The notes: generated by a model not told the origin, from the sequence alone. 64,000 nucleotides of DNA from Zygaena filipendulae (GCA_907165275.2 OU015671.1:9083001-9147000); one strand, 5' to 3'; counted from the stretch's first letter, positions 11,171 through 23,183 are shown. Numbers and translations: made by a program.

Positions 11171-11759
11171 TCTTCATAATTTTCAAGAAATCATTGTTTG
11201 TTTAGTAACGTCTTTGTTACTTTTTCGTTTCAGTCGCCTATTACGTTACCAGTTTTATGTAGTAAATAGACAAGTTGAAACCTTATTATACCTTGAAAGT
11301 ATTTCAACTGCAACTACTTTACAACTGGCGCAATTGTAGAAAGCAATCTAGAAGTGACATCTCTATCGCGCTCCTAGAATCGATAGGAGGAAGCGAAATG
11401 ACAATCCAAATGGTATTGCCAGGAAATAGATTACTTTGTCTATTCCAACGAGCTATTGAAGACGCGGCCTTTGCGCCGTGGGTGGATATATTTCTGTTTG
11501 GTCACAGACAGGAAGTGCGAGCTCGTTACCAATATTGCCAAATTTAAATAGATTCTTGTTCTTCTTTCGTTAAAAATCGAATTGTTTATGCAATCATTAA
11601 ACGACTCTGAGTTCGACGGTACGGTTATACAAAACCATAGAGTTGATAGGCTCTATAAAACCGCATTTGGTGCACGCAGAGTGATACTATTTCACGGCTT
11701 GTGGGACAATTTTACTACGTCTCGGCGCAAACGTAGCTGCTCTAAGCTCAAGTACATTC

Positions 11760-12089
11760 AATGGGCATGTTGACTAATTTTTATTTTTTAGTCCGCCTTG
11801 TAGATTATTAAAAAATATTGGACACGTATTTTTTCTTTTTTTACGTAATCAAAAAATAACGGCGATATATTGAGTTGAAATTTAACGTGACGTCACTATT
11901 CTGACAGTTTGTATGGCGGTTTTAGCGGTTAGTGACGTCACGACCCTCACCCTAAACTTTAATGCGCTTTATCTCTGTATATTTTAATTTATTTGAAAAA
12001 GAAAAAATACGTGTCTATTGTTTTTTTTTATTTTCTAACTGACGGACTAATTAGAACTTTGATTTTCCAAAGTAGTCCACATCCCCATT
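11760..12089 (+). mobile_element. MITE family A, copy 3
   Basis: Both ends are intact (AATGGGCATGTTGACT and AGTCCACATCCCCATT), with both TGACGTCA motifs. It forms a close inverted pair with 12275-12548. Confidence 0.85.
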
Positions 12090-12274
12090 GTTTTTGTGCT
12101 CTAATTTCAAACAAAATTTCAAATTCAATCAATTTCACCTCTAGAAGGTCGTACACTGTTTTAAATATTGTGAAATAAGTTTTTTAAGTGTTTTATATGT
12201 GTATTGTCCAGTTAAAAAAAATAAACACGCAAATCAATTCTTAGTGATTTCTCAACAATCAATAATTAGTGCTT

Positions 12275-12548
12275 TGTGCGTCAGTTAGAAAACAAAAAAC
12301 AATGGACACGAATTTTTTGCTTTTTTTAAATAAATGAAAATATACAGAGATAAAGTGCAATAAAGTTTAGGGTGAGAGGGTCGTGACGTCACTAACCGCT
12401 ATAAGCCGCTATACAAACTGCGCCGGTTAGTGACGTCACGCGAAATTTCAACTCAATGTAGCTCCGTTATTTTTTGATTACCTAAGTAAAAAAAAGAAAA
12501 AATACGTGTCTACAAAACGGACTAAAAAAATTAGTCAACATGCCTATT
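12275..12548 (-). mobile_element. MITE family A, copy 4, one end lost
   Basis: Similarity starts at GTCAGTTAG; the outer terminal repeat on this side is missing, while the other end TCAACATGCCTATT is intact. Confidence 0.75.
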
Positions 12549-14007
12549 GTCTATGTATAATTTCTCTATGTCGAAAACACTTCCACTCCGATCGTCAGTT
12601 GTTTTTCAAGTACCACTCCGAAAATCTCCCGCGCATTCCCATTCAAAATGGCGGAATATCCCATTTCCTCGGACGAATATAATATGAATATAATATAGAC
12701 TAACCCGCCCTCCAGAAACAAGATATCCAACCTCATGCTGTAACATAAAAAAATAATACCCAAAAGAATAAGAAAACATGTTATGGCATAAAAAAAAGCC
12801 ATACCGCGCTCCGTTAAATTAATACGGAATTTTATCGACTCGCTACAGTATTAAGGGAGACGGCAGAGTGGATAAATGGCTGCTCATATATTTGAGGATC
12901 TTTCTTATGAACGACCAAACATTATTTTCTCTTTATCTTCCCATATTATTATTTTCTTTGCAAAAGGTTAGGTAGGTTGGGTAGGTAGTGGGTGATTAAA
13001 TCAAATGGACATATACAGGGTGTAAGGTTGACCGAGAGGTAATATTGAAGGATGGTGTTCAGTACTCATTATCTACATTAGATCTCGTCTCGAATATCTA
13101 AAAAAAAAACAAGAAATTTGACGTAAAAAAAAAATTAGTGAAAATTGAGTGAGCAAGTTTCCGACGCGCTTACAGATCACACCCTAATGACTCCACTTGT
13201 TAGCACCGAGTACAGACGATTATACGCGATCACGATAGTGTAGAGGGCATACTCGGCTGTACTCGCCGATTGTCGTCTATGATCGCCTGCGACCCGTGAA
13301 TTGTCGGTTTCTGGGCACGCATCAAAGGGAACCGCCTGTGATCGCGTTTAAGTGTCCACATGATCGCCGATCACACGATCAACGATCATCGGCGATAGTG
13401 TAGTGCAGGCATAAGGGTCATTGAACGCACGCCGACGAATCGAATCGCTCACGGTCGTTCACTTGTGCAAGTCCGAGTTTTTTTTTTTAAGTTTACTCTG
13501 TCATTTATCACTTAACAGTTCTTTAATATTATTTATATGTTTATTTTTTATTAGTTACATGTAAGCATCAACCCAAAGGTTAAAATAAGTCCCTAGCTTC
13601 AAATAGCTATAGATTACAAATGTAATTAGGTACTGTAAAAAGTAAAAACAATAAAAAATACCTATTGACCTATTTCATATTATTTGATCATGAAGTTCGT
13701 TTATTCGAATTTTACTCGTATAACGTGACGTAGGCACTAGGCATACGTGTTTTTCGATTGCGTGCGTGTTCAAATGTTATATTTTATTTACGTGAAATCC
13801 ACAAAAATATACACCACGCTGTTTATACGAAATTAAACCTTATTGCACAAAAATAAGAACTATAATAATAGTCGTAGAGGCATTAATTGAACTGATAAAT
13901 CGTACGTAATAGTTGACATTAATACGGCTCAAGATAATTATTATAAATGTTTTTTTATTCTGAAATTACTTCAAAAATATAACTGCGTAGGTATCATCAT
14001 TGGGTTA
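12549..14007. other. Gene-free stretch with a GATC-rich block
   Basis: No coding or RNA gene recognised. 13220-13400 holds repeated CGATC motifs and two similar modules (GATAGTGTAG followed by GGCATA). The rest is AT-rich unique sequence. Confidence 0.5.
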
Positions 14008-14262
14008 AATGGGCATGTTGACTAATTTTTTTTAGTCCGTCTTGTAGATTAATAAACAATATTGGACACGTATTTTTAATTTTTTTACGTAATCAAAAAA
14101 TAAAGCCAATACATTGAGTTGAAATTTCGCGTGACGTCACTATCTGGATAGTTTATATGGCGGTTTTAGCGGTTAGTGACGTCACGACCCCCTCACCCTA
14201 AACTTTAATGCGATTTATCTATGTATATTTTAATTAATAATTTATTTGAAAAATCGAAAAGA
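14008..14262 (+). mobile_element. MITE family A, copy 5, 3' truncated
   Basis: The left end AATGGGCATGTTGACT and both TGACGTCA motifs are present; similarity stops after TTATTTGAAAAAT, before the right end. Confidence 0.75.
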
Positions 14263-14812
14263 GATCACAGGATCTTCTTCTTCTTTTTTTTTATTAAATG
14301 GCAACTTTTAAATAATTGTTCCAATGACAATGTATGACTTGATAGACAAAGCACAAGATCGAAACGGAATCAAATTTTGCTACTTTTGAAGCTTTGACAT
14401 CGCGTCTCTATCGAAGCTGTGTCGAATACGTCTGTCAAATTTTTCGATTTCATTAAATTGTCAACGTAAACAACCCATTTTTATTGACTTGTCGGACGCC
14501 ATCTTTAGACATTAAAACGTTTCCAAATACGATTCCATAAAGGCAAATCAAAATCGGAATGAGACTCAAATCGTTTTCAAGAGTTGGTCAGTTTTTGTTC
14601 GCATAAAAAATATTATTGTTTCTGCTAAGGAATCAAAGGAGACATTACGCCCCACTTTGCTCGGGCTCCGGCAGAAATGATTTTTCCCCGTGACATGATC
14701 GTTCATAACATCCAAAGATTAGGTTGACCATGGATTTTTAATATATGAGACAAATAATACGGTTACTATTTACGGCAAACAAAATTTCTATAATCTTATC
14801 TTATCTTAATCT

Positions 14813-15009
14813 TCTAATATATAGGTATAAATCACGTGTCACGTTGTTTGTCCGCGATGGACTCCGAAACTACTGAACGGATTTTGATAAAATTTTGCAA
14901 CCATTCATAAAATGGTCCAACTTAAAAGATATGATAGTTTTTATCCCGGAATTCCCGCGGGAACTCCGACTCCGAAATTACCGCGGATGAAATCGCGGGG
15001 AACAGCTAG
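14813..15009 (+). mobile_element. Helitron-like element, CACGTGTCACG subfamily
   Basis: Begins near TCTAATATATAGG and ends GGGGAACAGCTAG|T. CCGCGG...CGCGG near the end can form the short 3' hairpin expected of Helitrons. The next copy starts at the following base. Confidence 0.7.
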
Positions 15010-15287
15010 TAATATATATAAATCACGTGTCACGTTGTTTTTCCGCGATGGACTCCGAAACTACTGAACGGATTTTGATAAAATTTTGTAACCATTTATA
15101 AGATGGTCCAACTTAAAAGATAGGATAGTTTTTATCCCGTATCTAATTCCCGCGGGAACTCCAAAATTAATGCGGGAAATACCGTAAACTACTGTCAGGG
15201 GTACAAAAAAGGACATAGATTACTTTTTCCCGGAATTCCCGCGGGAACTCCGAAATTACCGCGGATGAAATCGCGGGGGACAGCTAG
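15010..15287 (+). mobile_element. Helitron-like element, abutting the previous copy
   Basis: Same subfamily, starting immediately after CTAG of the previous copy and ending CAGCTAG|T. It carries an extra internal block (GTCAGGGGTACAAAAAAGG) absent from its neighbour. Confidence 0.7.
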
Positions 15288-15515
15288 TAGTAAAATAAAA
15301 TGAGAATTGATTTTGACGAAAACTTAAGTGTGGTTTTTAAAATAACATGTTAAAAATTATCGTTTTTATCTAGCTGCTATTTAAGTCGAAACAAAGTGGA
15401 GGATATCTAAGTATAAATAAGTCGTGTAACTTTTTATTTATTTTGTATTGTTTTTTATTTTATTTTATGTATTGATCGTTAACATAATTTACACCACTAT
15501 AAAAGCATGAAACAC

Positions 15516-15719
15516 CTACTAAAATTATAAACGCGAAAGTTTGTAAGAATGTATGGATGGATGGATGGATGGATGTTTATTACTCTTTCACGCAAAAACT
15601 ACTGTATGGATTTAAATGAAACTTTACAATAATATAGCTTATACATCAGATTAGCATATAGGGTACTTTTTATCCCGGAATTCCCGCGGGAACTCTGAAA
15701 TTAACGCGGGCGCAACTAG
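15516..15719 (+). mobile_element. Helitron-like element with (ATGG)n expansion
   Basis: CTACTAAAATTATAAACG start, ATGGATGG run at about 15551-15575, TTTTTATCCCGGAATTCC block and CAACTAG|T end. Confidence 0.65.
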
Positions 15720-15764
15720 TAGCATATAAAATAAAAGTGGTTCATTAATTATTTTTTAAGTAGT

Positions 15765-15825
15765 TTATGTATGCATGTATGTATGTATGTATGTGTCTGT
15801 GTATGTATGTATGTATGTGAGTATC
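15765..15825. repeat. (GTAT)n microsatellite
   Basis: About fifteen imperfect GTAT units. Confidence 0.85.
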
Positions 15826-15861
15826 TATATCTATGTGAGTTTTTATCTAAATATATATCGT

Positions 15862-15990
15862 AAATGCACCGCCAAGTGAGCTCTCTGTACTACCTGAAGG
15901 TTGACTGGCAGAGAATGCCACTGTGGCATTAAGTCCGCCTTTTGTACCATGATGTGCATAAAGTTTAAATAAATAAATAAATAAATATCG
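15862..15990 (+). repeat. Non-LTR 3' end with (AAAT)n tail
   Basis: GGTTGACTGGCAGAGAATGCC and the following GGCATTAAGTCCGCC match 29825-29933; both end in AAATAAATAAAT. Confidence 0.6.
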
Positions 15991-16414
15991 CTCGCTCGCT
16001 TCTGCGAAAAAAATTTTATCCTGTCGCTTCCCGAATCCTGGTCACCCTACCAAAGCCCAATCGCCCCGTGAGATATGGGAGTAAAGCGACGGGTAATGTA
16101 GTTTTTATCACGTTTTCACCCCCTGATTTGTCACCGTTAGGCGCTATAACAGAATTCCTGTCACAAATGGCCACGATAGAAGGAGCGATGATTTTTATTG
16201 TACGGAATGGGGATTTTGCGGATGCTATTCGGAAGGCTTTGCCTCAGCGGTCGGCCTTCGGTCACTAGTGGATAGAAAGAAAACGTTATATTTTTTTATG
16301 TGTATAGGTATAAGGTATTATATAAATAGACACGCAAGTATTTCAGACAGGAAAAACCGAACTTGTTTCGTTTTTACATCAGAGATAATATCATTGCGAA
16401 GTATTATACAGAGG

Positions 16415-16638
16415 GGCTATTATGTAACTTTTGTTTCTATCATTTTTCGGTTTCAATCAAAAATATGTCGGTTTTGCGATTACAATATGTACATTTTGAC
16501 ACCTACAATATCTAGCAGTTAACCAAATTAAACATAACTACTTCAAAAGTTGAAGCTGCCTATGATTAATTCATCACAAAATGCCTATTTTTCTGATTGA
16601 AACTGAAATGTGATAGTAACAAAAGTTACATAATAGGC
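16415..16638. mobile_element. MITE with ~47-bp terminal inverted repeats
   Basis: GCTATTATGTAACTTTTG at the left pairs with CAAAAGTTACATAATAG at the right, and the pairing continues inward past TTTCAATC. Non-coding. Superfamily not assigned. Confidence 0.7.
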
Positions 16639-16639
16639 T

Positions 16640-17060
16640 AGCAGATTTACTTGATCCCACACTAAGCTATAAGCATTCAGTCGTAGAAACAAAGTAAACC
16701 AAAGACATTCTATATAATAAAGAAGTAAACGTTACATAATTCCATAAATCCTTCGAATAAAAACTATACCTATTATGAGCATGCTGTGTTTACCTGTAAA
16801 AGATTGTACAATTAGCCTTAAGTTATTGTTTTAGAGTTTAATATTTTTTGTTATTGTATGATCGTTGGTAATCCAAATAAAGAAAATAAAATAAATAATT
16901 ACTACACCATAAATATATTTTATAAAAACAACCAAACTGGAAAGTGGAACTAGTGTTCATCACAAAGTTAACCCCCACAGGCAATAGTACTCGAAACCTT
17001 TTGATTAGTAGAGCTAGCGAGGTATGGTGACTGCTGCGCCAACCCGGTCATCATAGACAT
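16640..17060 (-). repeat. Degraded tRNA-derived SINE, interrupted
   Basis: The body (TACTTGATCCCACACTAAGC) and the head (inverted B-box-like ACTCGAAACC and A-box-like TTGGCGCAGCAG) lie ~230 bp apart, separated by a 3' tail ending AATAAAGAAAATAAAAT from another retroelement. Confidence 0.5.
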
Positions 17061-17066
17061 AACGCA

Positions 17067-17262
17067 CCTTTAGAATTAAAGTGACCTAACTTAAAATTTG
17101 TGGGAAATGAACAGAAATACCTTCACATAACATGCGTTGGTGAATAATGCGATCAACGAAAGTGACCGATGTATAAATAGGTTGTCCCTTACAACTCATA
17201 CTATTTCGGTACATGGTTTTAGAGCTACAGGAATTTGAGTTAGGTCACTTTAATTCTTAAGG
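17067..17262. mobile_element. MITE with ~31-bp terminal inverted repeats
   Basis: CCTTTAGAATTAAAGTGACC on the left pairs with GGTCACTTTAATTCTTAAGG on the right. 196 bp, non-coding. Confidence 0.7.
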
Positions 17263-17636
17263 TGGTATTATACTTTTTATTTTTCATTCATTCTTTTTTT
17301 GTGTAATTTTATCACGATATTTTGGTTAATTTTTGATGCTGAATGTTAGGGATTGGCCGGGGTGTGGTGGTGGAATTGCATGAAAAATTACATTCTTTTT
17401 TTATGCGGTTTCACCGCTTTATTTTGGTTGGTTTTTGATATACTTACAGTATTTTAGTTAATTTTTAATTATCAATTAATTTACCTGTTTTAATTAGCGG
17501 TTTTAATTTTAAGCATGCTAGGGACACAAGTAAAAAGATTGTAGTCGGACTTCTGTTTTATTAACACTTCTGTTTTATGTTCGTTAAGACTGTAATCTGT
17601 TTTGTGTTCTGAATAAATAAATAAATAAATTAACTG

Positions 17637-17962
17637 AATAGGCTAGTTTCCTGGGTAAAAAAATCGAAATTCTATTTAGTCCGTCAGTTAGATAATAAAA
17701 AAATAAAAGACGTATTTTTTGCTTTTTTTAAATAATGGAAATATGCATAGATAAAGCGCATTAAAGTTTAGGGTGGGGGACTCGTGATGTCACAGCTCGC
17801 TATAACGTGCGAACAAACTGTAGCGAGGCGTGACGTCATGTGAAATTTCGACTTGATATATCTCCGTTATTTTTTGGTTACATAAAAAAAAAAATACGTG
17901 TCCAATATTTTTTAATAATCTACAAAACGGACTAAAAAAAAAATTTAGGAAACTAGCCTATT
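17637..17962 (-). mobile_element. MITE family A, copy 6, variant ends
   Basis: The interior matches family A, but the ends read AATAGGCTAGTTTCC and GGAAACTAGCCTATT, an exact inverted pair different from the AATGGGCATGTTGACT consensus. One CRE-like motif has become TGATGTCA. Best evidence that these termini are the true element ends. Confidence 0.8.
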
Positions 17963-18279
17963 ATGTTACTTAATACTAGGAGATAAATAAAGATCTCTCC
18001 ATAAATAACACTTGGGGTATTGAGAAAGTGTAATCATTAAAATTCCATTAAACCGTAAGCTTACATCTACTAATAAGGTCATTATTAGCGATGTTTACCC
18101 GATTCGTGGGCCGCCTAATGTCACTACTTCCGACCCCTTCCGTCGTGATTACTGCCCAGTGCCCACCACTTCCGTTACAAGTGATCGGATCGCGGCGGAA
18201 TTACGTAATACGTACTATTAGTACGTAATTCAGTACCATTCGCGTTTATTCAAGTTAGCTCAGACGAAGAATACTAATT

Positions 18280-18715
18280 CTTACTAATATTGTAACGACT
18301 TAACGGCTCAACCGATCATCATGAAATTTTGCATACACGTTGTCAGGGGCACAGAGAAGAACGTAGGGTACTTTTTATCCCGGAATGCCCTCGAGAACTC
18401 CGAAATTAACGCGGGTGAAACCGCGGGGAACAGCTTGTTATTACAAATGCGAAAGTAATTCTGTCTGTCTGTCTGTTACGCTTTCACGCCTCGACGGCTT
18501 AACAGCTCATCATGAAATTTTGCATACGCGTTGTCAGGGGTACGGAGAAGAACATAGGGTACTATTTATCTCGAAATTCCCGCAAGAACTCCAAAATTAA
18601 AATTTTGCAAATACGTTGTCAGGGGTAGACAGAAAAGGACATAGAGTAATTTTTATCCCGGAATTCCTGCGAGATCTCCGAAGTTACTGCAGGTGAAACC
18701 GCGAGGGACAGCTAG
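18280..18715 (+). mobile_element. Two head-to-tail Helitron-like elements
   Basis: The first ends GGGGAACAGCTTG near 18436; the second begins at ACAAATGCGAAAG and ends GGGACAGCTAG. Both carry ATGAAATTTTGCATACRCG and TTGTCAGGGG. Confidence 0.65.
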
Positions 18716-19299
18716 AAGAAGCGACATTTTTTGAACCTGCGCCCCAGGCAAGTTTGTGTTCACGACGTATATAATAGTAGCGACGAGCTTAGAGGCGATA
18801 GCGGTGTATGCTGTCGCCTCTGAATTGAGTTGCAACCAAGCCACAGAACGATCGCGATCGAGTTGTTTTTATAACCTCAAAATATTTGAAATTTCAGGTG
18901 CCATTTGTTTTCTCTCAACTCACATTGCAATAAGACTGTTTTACATCCAATTATAAACTTTTTGTGACTACGACACCTCCCCTTTGTTCGTAAGAACTCC
19001 GATTGATTTCTTTTTAGACGAATCCGGTTTTTGGCGCAAACTTTGACACTTCTTAAACAATACATAGCTGTCAGAGTGAAAATTAACCTGCTTCGGAGAT
19101 TGTTTGGTTGCTGCACTCTGAGCCACGGAACGGGTGAAACCTTAGACTGGTGAAACTACGCTCTGACAGCTGTCAGAGTAAAATTTAACCAAGCCACAGA
19201 ACGGGTATCGAGCGCGCTCGAGTGAATTCGTGTGAATCGTGTGCACATGAGCCGCCCGCCTGTAGTAGTAGAGGGGAGTAGAATCGGTTCGCTTAAATC
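18716..19299. other. Gene-free stretch with a short reiterated motif
   Basis: AGCCACRGAACG occurs near 18839, 19120 and 19193, and AGCTGTCAGAGTRAAA twice (near 19067 and 19157), suggesting a small local duplication. No gene recognised. Confidence 0.4.
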
Positions 19300-19386
19300 A
19301 CCATTCATCCTCCAATATGAATTTTTAATATATATTCAATGTACAGAATTGACCTCTCTACAGTTTTATTATAAGTATAGATCTTG
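19300..19386 (-). repeat. 5' part of a Helitron-like element, minus orientation
   Basis: CATTCATCCTCCAATAT and TGTACAGAATTGACCTCT are inverted relative to 20850-20930 and 30801-30885. Confidence 0.5.
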
Positions 19387-19559
19387 TGACTTATGCTACG
19401 CCAGAGGTCAAGCGAGTCTATTAACCGAACATGTGATCTTCGAGGTCACAGGGACCCCAGCTAAGAGGGTCACGCAATTAATAAACTAGCCGGCAAGTTA
19501 ACACGTAACTCTTGTTACGGGTTCGCGCACACATTGTTACTAGAGGTGGTTTTCCACAA

Positions 19560-19882
19560 CAACTTTGTTCAACTTATACAAATTATTGGAGGCATGAATA
19601 ATATGTCAGTGTAATAGGTATAAATAAATTCAAGGCTTTTGTGGTGCGAGTCCCGACAAGCAAATTGGCCACCTTTATGAAGGAAGACTTTTGGCCGAAA
19701 GGTGTGGTCTACAGGCGATTCCGGGGCAGGATACCGACAGCCACCACCAGAGCGACACAGTGTCAAAAATAGAATGTTTTTTATATTTGTATATATGTAT
19801 GTTAGTTTGTAAGGTATTTATCTATGGGCCCATGTTGCCTGATAACAAAACAATAAATAAATAAATAAATAAATAAATAAAT
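19560..19882 (+). repeat. Retroelement remnants ending in (AAAT)n
   Basis: GGTGCGAGTCCCGACAAGC...GGTGTGGTCTACAGGCG is retroelement-like but not translated into a known domain. 19780-19882 is a retroposon 3' end with seven AAAT units. Confidence 0.4.
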
Positions 19883-19895
19883 CAATTATTTTAGA

Positions 19896-20107
19896 CTAGC
19901 TGTGCCCCGCGGTTTCACTCGCGGTAATTTCTGAGTTCCTGCGGGAATTTCGGGATAAAAACTACCCTATGTCCTTCTCTGTACCCCTGACGACGTGTAT
20001 GCAAAATTTCATGACGACCGGTAGACTGACAGACAGACAGACAGACAGACTGACAGACCGACAGACAGGCAGACAGATTTACTTTCACATTTATAATATT
20101 AGTAGAG
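19896..20107 (-). mobile_element. Helitron-like element, minus orientation
   Basis: Starts CTAGCTGTGCCCCGCGG (inverted 3' end) and ends TTATAATATTAGTAGAGA. It contains a (GACA)n run near 20030-20075. Confidence 0.75.
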
Positions 20108-20533
20108 ATTGATTTCATTAAAATTATAATGGAAATGAAATCCCTACAGCTTTGAAAAAGCGGAAGTACCTACCGTCATGAAAATCGTTATTTGGGCTCT
20201 TCTTCTATACTAATATTATTGTATAAAGAGGATAAGTTAACAAGTTTACAAGTTTGTTCTGGTGCAAGCGATAATCTTTGGAAACTACCTACTGAACCGA
20301 AAATTGCAATTTCACTGATAAGTAGTAGTACCCCTGCAACAGTAGTCATCTGCCATAGGATACTTTTAAAAAGTCCCGACGAACTTGCGAAATTCAGGCC
20401 AGTGCTTTAGTCAGCCTGTGACCACGGCGTGATGCAACTCAGCCGAAACGTCAGGCAAAAAAGGTAATAAAAAACATCGCGTTCAAGTCCCGCGTAATTT
20501 ACATAATATATTTTATATTATTGATGTATACCT

Positions 20534-20826
20534 AATGGACATGTTGACTAAATTTTTTCTATTTTACGTAATCAAAAAATAACGGCGATACATTGAGTTG
20601 GAATTTCGCGTGACGTCACTAACCGGTGCAGTTTGTATGGCGGCTGGATAGCGGTTAGTGACGTCACGAGCCCCCACCCTAAACTTGCGCTTTATCTCTG
20701 TACATTTTCATTTACTTATTTGATAAATTAAAAAAATATGACGTGTCTACTGTTTTTTTTTTATTTTCTAACTGAATGACGGACTAGTTGGAATTTTGAT
20801 TTTCAAAAGTCGTCAACATCCCTATT
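20534..20826 (+). mobile_element. MITE family A, copy 7
   Basis: Ends AATGGACATGTTGACT and TCAACATCCCTATT. The TTAGTCCGTC segment after the left end is deleted. The CRE-like pair flanks a diverged core (CTAACCGGTGCAG). Confidence 0.8.
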
Positions 20827-20849
20827 CACTCAATCCAGCAATAACATCT

Positions 20850-20987
20850 ATCTATCTTATAAACTTATAATAAAACTGTGGAGAGGTCAATTCTGTACAT
20901 TGAAAATATATTCAAAATTAATATTGGAGGATGAAATCCCGCGGAAACTCCGAAATTACCGCGGGTGAAACCGCGGGGCACAGCTAG
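20850..20987 (+). mobile_element. Helitron-like element, internally deleted
   Basis: The 5' part matches 30801-30885, then jumps to the 3' part CCGCGGGTGAAACCGCGG and CACAGCTAG|T. Confidence 0.6.
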
Positions 20988-21140
20988 TATAATAATAATC
21001 CACTTCACGACACACAGATCTACTTGATCCCACACTAAACTACTAAGCTTGTGTCGTGGAAAGTAAACAAAGTGCACCCCCACCTGGAATCTAACCCGAA
21101 ACCTCTTGATTAACGGGCAGGCATAGTATTGGTGATCTAC
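20988..21140 (-). repeat. tRNA-derived SINE (ATT-tailed), minus orientation
   Basis: ATAATAATAATCC tail, ACACAGATCTACTTGATCCC body, then CCCGAAACCTCTTGATTAACGGGCAGGCAT, a decayed head. It abuts the CTAG end of the preceding element. Confidence 0.7.
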
Positions 21141-21327
21141 ATACATAGATGAAAAACCAGATATTTCGTGTAATATAAACGAAACAAATTACGGTGTGAT
21201 TTGTTGTAATGAAACAAAATTGCTTTTTTTCTATTTGATGACAGGTTAGGATAGCACAAATAATAGTCGGTTGAATAGTGTCAGTTTGTTGCTGTGATAT
21301 TTAATGGAAAAAGTTCTAGTTTTTATC

Positions 21328-21610
21328 ACTACATACAATATTATAAAACAAAGTACTCCGCCGCGTCTGTCTGTCTGTTAATTCGCGATTAACTCAAAAT
21401 TACTGAACGGATTTTCATGCAGTTTTCACCAATACGTATAGTGAGAGAGGTTTAGGTACATGATTTCCCAAGGCTTTTTAGCAAGTACTTCATATACATA
21501 TAATGATAAACTGAAGTGTCGGAAAAAGTCTGTAAGTTCTGTACCACTGAAAATATGTATGCACAATTTCATGACAATCGGATGAGCCGTTAAGGCGAGA
21601 AAGCATTTAG
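21328..21610 (+). mobile_element. Degraded Helitron-like element
   Basis: ACAATATTATAAAACAAAG start-like sequence, a TCTGTCTGTCTGTT run, and ATGCACAATTTCATGACAATC in mixed orientation. No intact ends. Confidence 0.35.
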
Positions 21611-21775
21611 CAAGGAGGTTTTCTTTAAAAAAAATTACATGTAAACGTTAAATAGGTACTACTTTTGATCGTCCGTTAGTTTGATCGTTTTTTTAATTGC
21701 CATGAATACGTTAGATATGATAATAATGTACGAGTGTGCACGCTTGAAAAATTTGTATTTAAGTAATAAATTATA

Positions 21776-22105
21776 AAAAAAAGACCGGCCGAGTGCGAGT
21801 CGAACTCGAGCACGAAGGGTTCCGTACCATCTATAAAAACGGCAAAAAAAAAAAATCACGTTTGTTGTATGGGAGCTCCCCCCTTAAATATTTATTTTAT
21901 TCTGTTTTTTAGTACTTGTTGTTACTGTTATAGCGGCAACAGAAATACATCATTTTAAAAATTTCAACTGTCTATCACGGTTCATGAGATAGCCTGGTGA
22001 CACACGGACAGACAGACGGACGGACGGACAGCGGAGTCTTAGTACCCAATAGGGTCCCGTCCCGTCCCGGGTAAACTCTTTGGGTAAGGAAGGACCCTAA
22101 AAAAT
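21776..22105 (+). repeat. Family C dispersed repeat
   Basis: GCCGAGTGCGAGTCGAACTC, AAAAACGGC, AATCACGTTTGTTGTATGGG, TCACGGTTCATGAGATAG, a GGACAGACAGACGG run, then GGTCCCG...GGACCCTAAAAA. The most complete copy here. No reading frame beyond noise. Confidence 0.75.
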
Positions 22106-22609
22106 TAACATTATTTTATACTTATTAATTTATAGAGAAACTTTCATGCAGTTGTGAAAAATTGTCGTTATGAAACCTTAATATAACCTACAATATAAGT
22201 ACTTCACCAGGTATCATTGACTTCAAGTCACAAACACTGCAAAAAAAATTGTTGATTTGTTTTCCAACCACTTTTTGTCTTTCAGTCAGTACCCAGTATA
22301 ACATAACCTACATCCATTCAAAACTGGAAAGCAACGAACTAATTTTCTCTTCATATCGAATAATCTTTTGCACGCCATTATACAATATACATGTACAATT
22401 GTACACGTTCAAATATTTCCACTCCTAGTACCTACACTTCAAGCGTTCGAAAATACAAAACTTGTATTTACTTGTTGTTACAATGTTATGGACTTTTAGA
22501 AAAACAAAAACAACTCGTGTCTAGAAATATAACTTTTTTGCTATTAGTTTGTTATTTCTCGCTAAAAATGCATTTTGACTTCCAACCGGATAAAAAATGA
22601 AAACCGCAA

Positions 22610-22918
22610 GGAATAGGTTCAAACCCTAACAATGAGCTTGAGCTGTCGGTGAAGGAAAACATCGTGAGGAAACCATAGCATGGTGGTAGGGCGCTCTCTA
22701 GTGCCCGGCTGGCTAGCTACCACCTTCAAGTTGCAAATCTGTCGCCAAGCACCTAACGGTGTGTTCCGGCAGCCCCACTTGAAAGCCAGTTTCCATCCCC
22801 ATCCCAGGTCGGCAACGCACCTGCAAGCCTTCTGGTGTTGCAGATGTACATGGGCGGCGGTAATCACTTACCATCAGGTGTACCACTTGCCCGTTTGCCC
22901 CTATGACATAAAAAAAAA
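22610..22918 (+). repeat. Lepidopteran SINE/non-LTR 3' end with A-rich tail
   Basis: GAAGGAAAACATCGTGAGG, GGTGTTGCAGATG, GGCGGTAATCACTTACCATC and TTGCCCCTATGACATAAAAA form a string I recognise as a very common lepidopteran retroposon end. Confidence 0.65.
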
Positions 22919-23129
22919 GTGACCTTTACCAGAATGTAGGTCACCTGCCCCTCAAATATGCAGTAACCTACCACGTGAGAACCGTAGCTGTACATAGAAT
23001 ATTACACTTACAGCTAGTGACCTAATTGATTTGCATTTAAATTTCTAGCAGCAGAGATATTAAACCAACTGCAGGACACACGTAGTACACTCTACAGTTC
23101 CCATAGTCCACTTTTCAATATAACATCAC

Positions 23130-23183
23130 TAGCGATTCCCTGCGGTTTCACCCGGTATGTTTCGAGATACCCGCGGGAATGGA
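23130..23183 (-). repeat. Helitron-like 3'-end fragment
   Basis: CTAGCGATTCCCTGCGG and TACCCGCGGGAATGG, directly next to a family A MITE. Confidence 0.5.

Noticed and set aside
11275..11547. 90-residue plus-strand frame
   Set aside because: No domain, no signal, and it borders a MITE; probably chance.
16068..16268. 66-residue plus-strand frame
   Set aside because: No domain recognised; the surrounding 16.0-16.27 kb has balanced composition, but nothing supports coding.
22619..22922. Overlapping 80-residue frames on both strands
   Set aside because: They lie entirely within a common retroposon 3' end.
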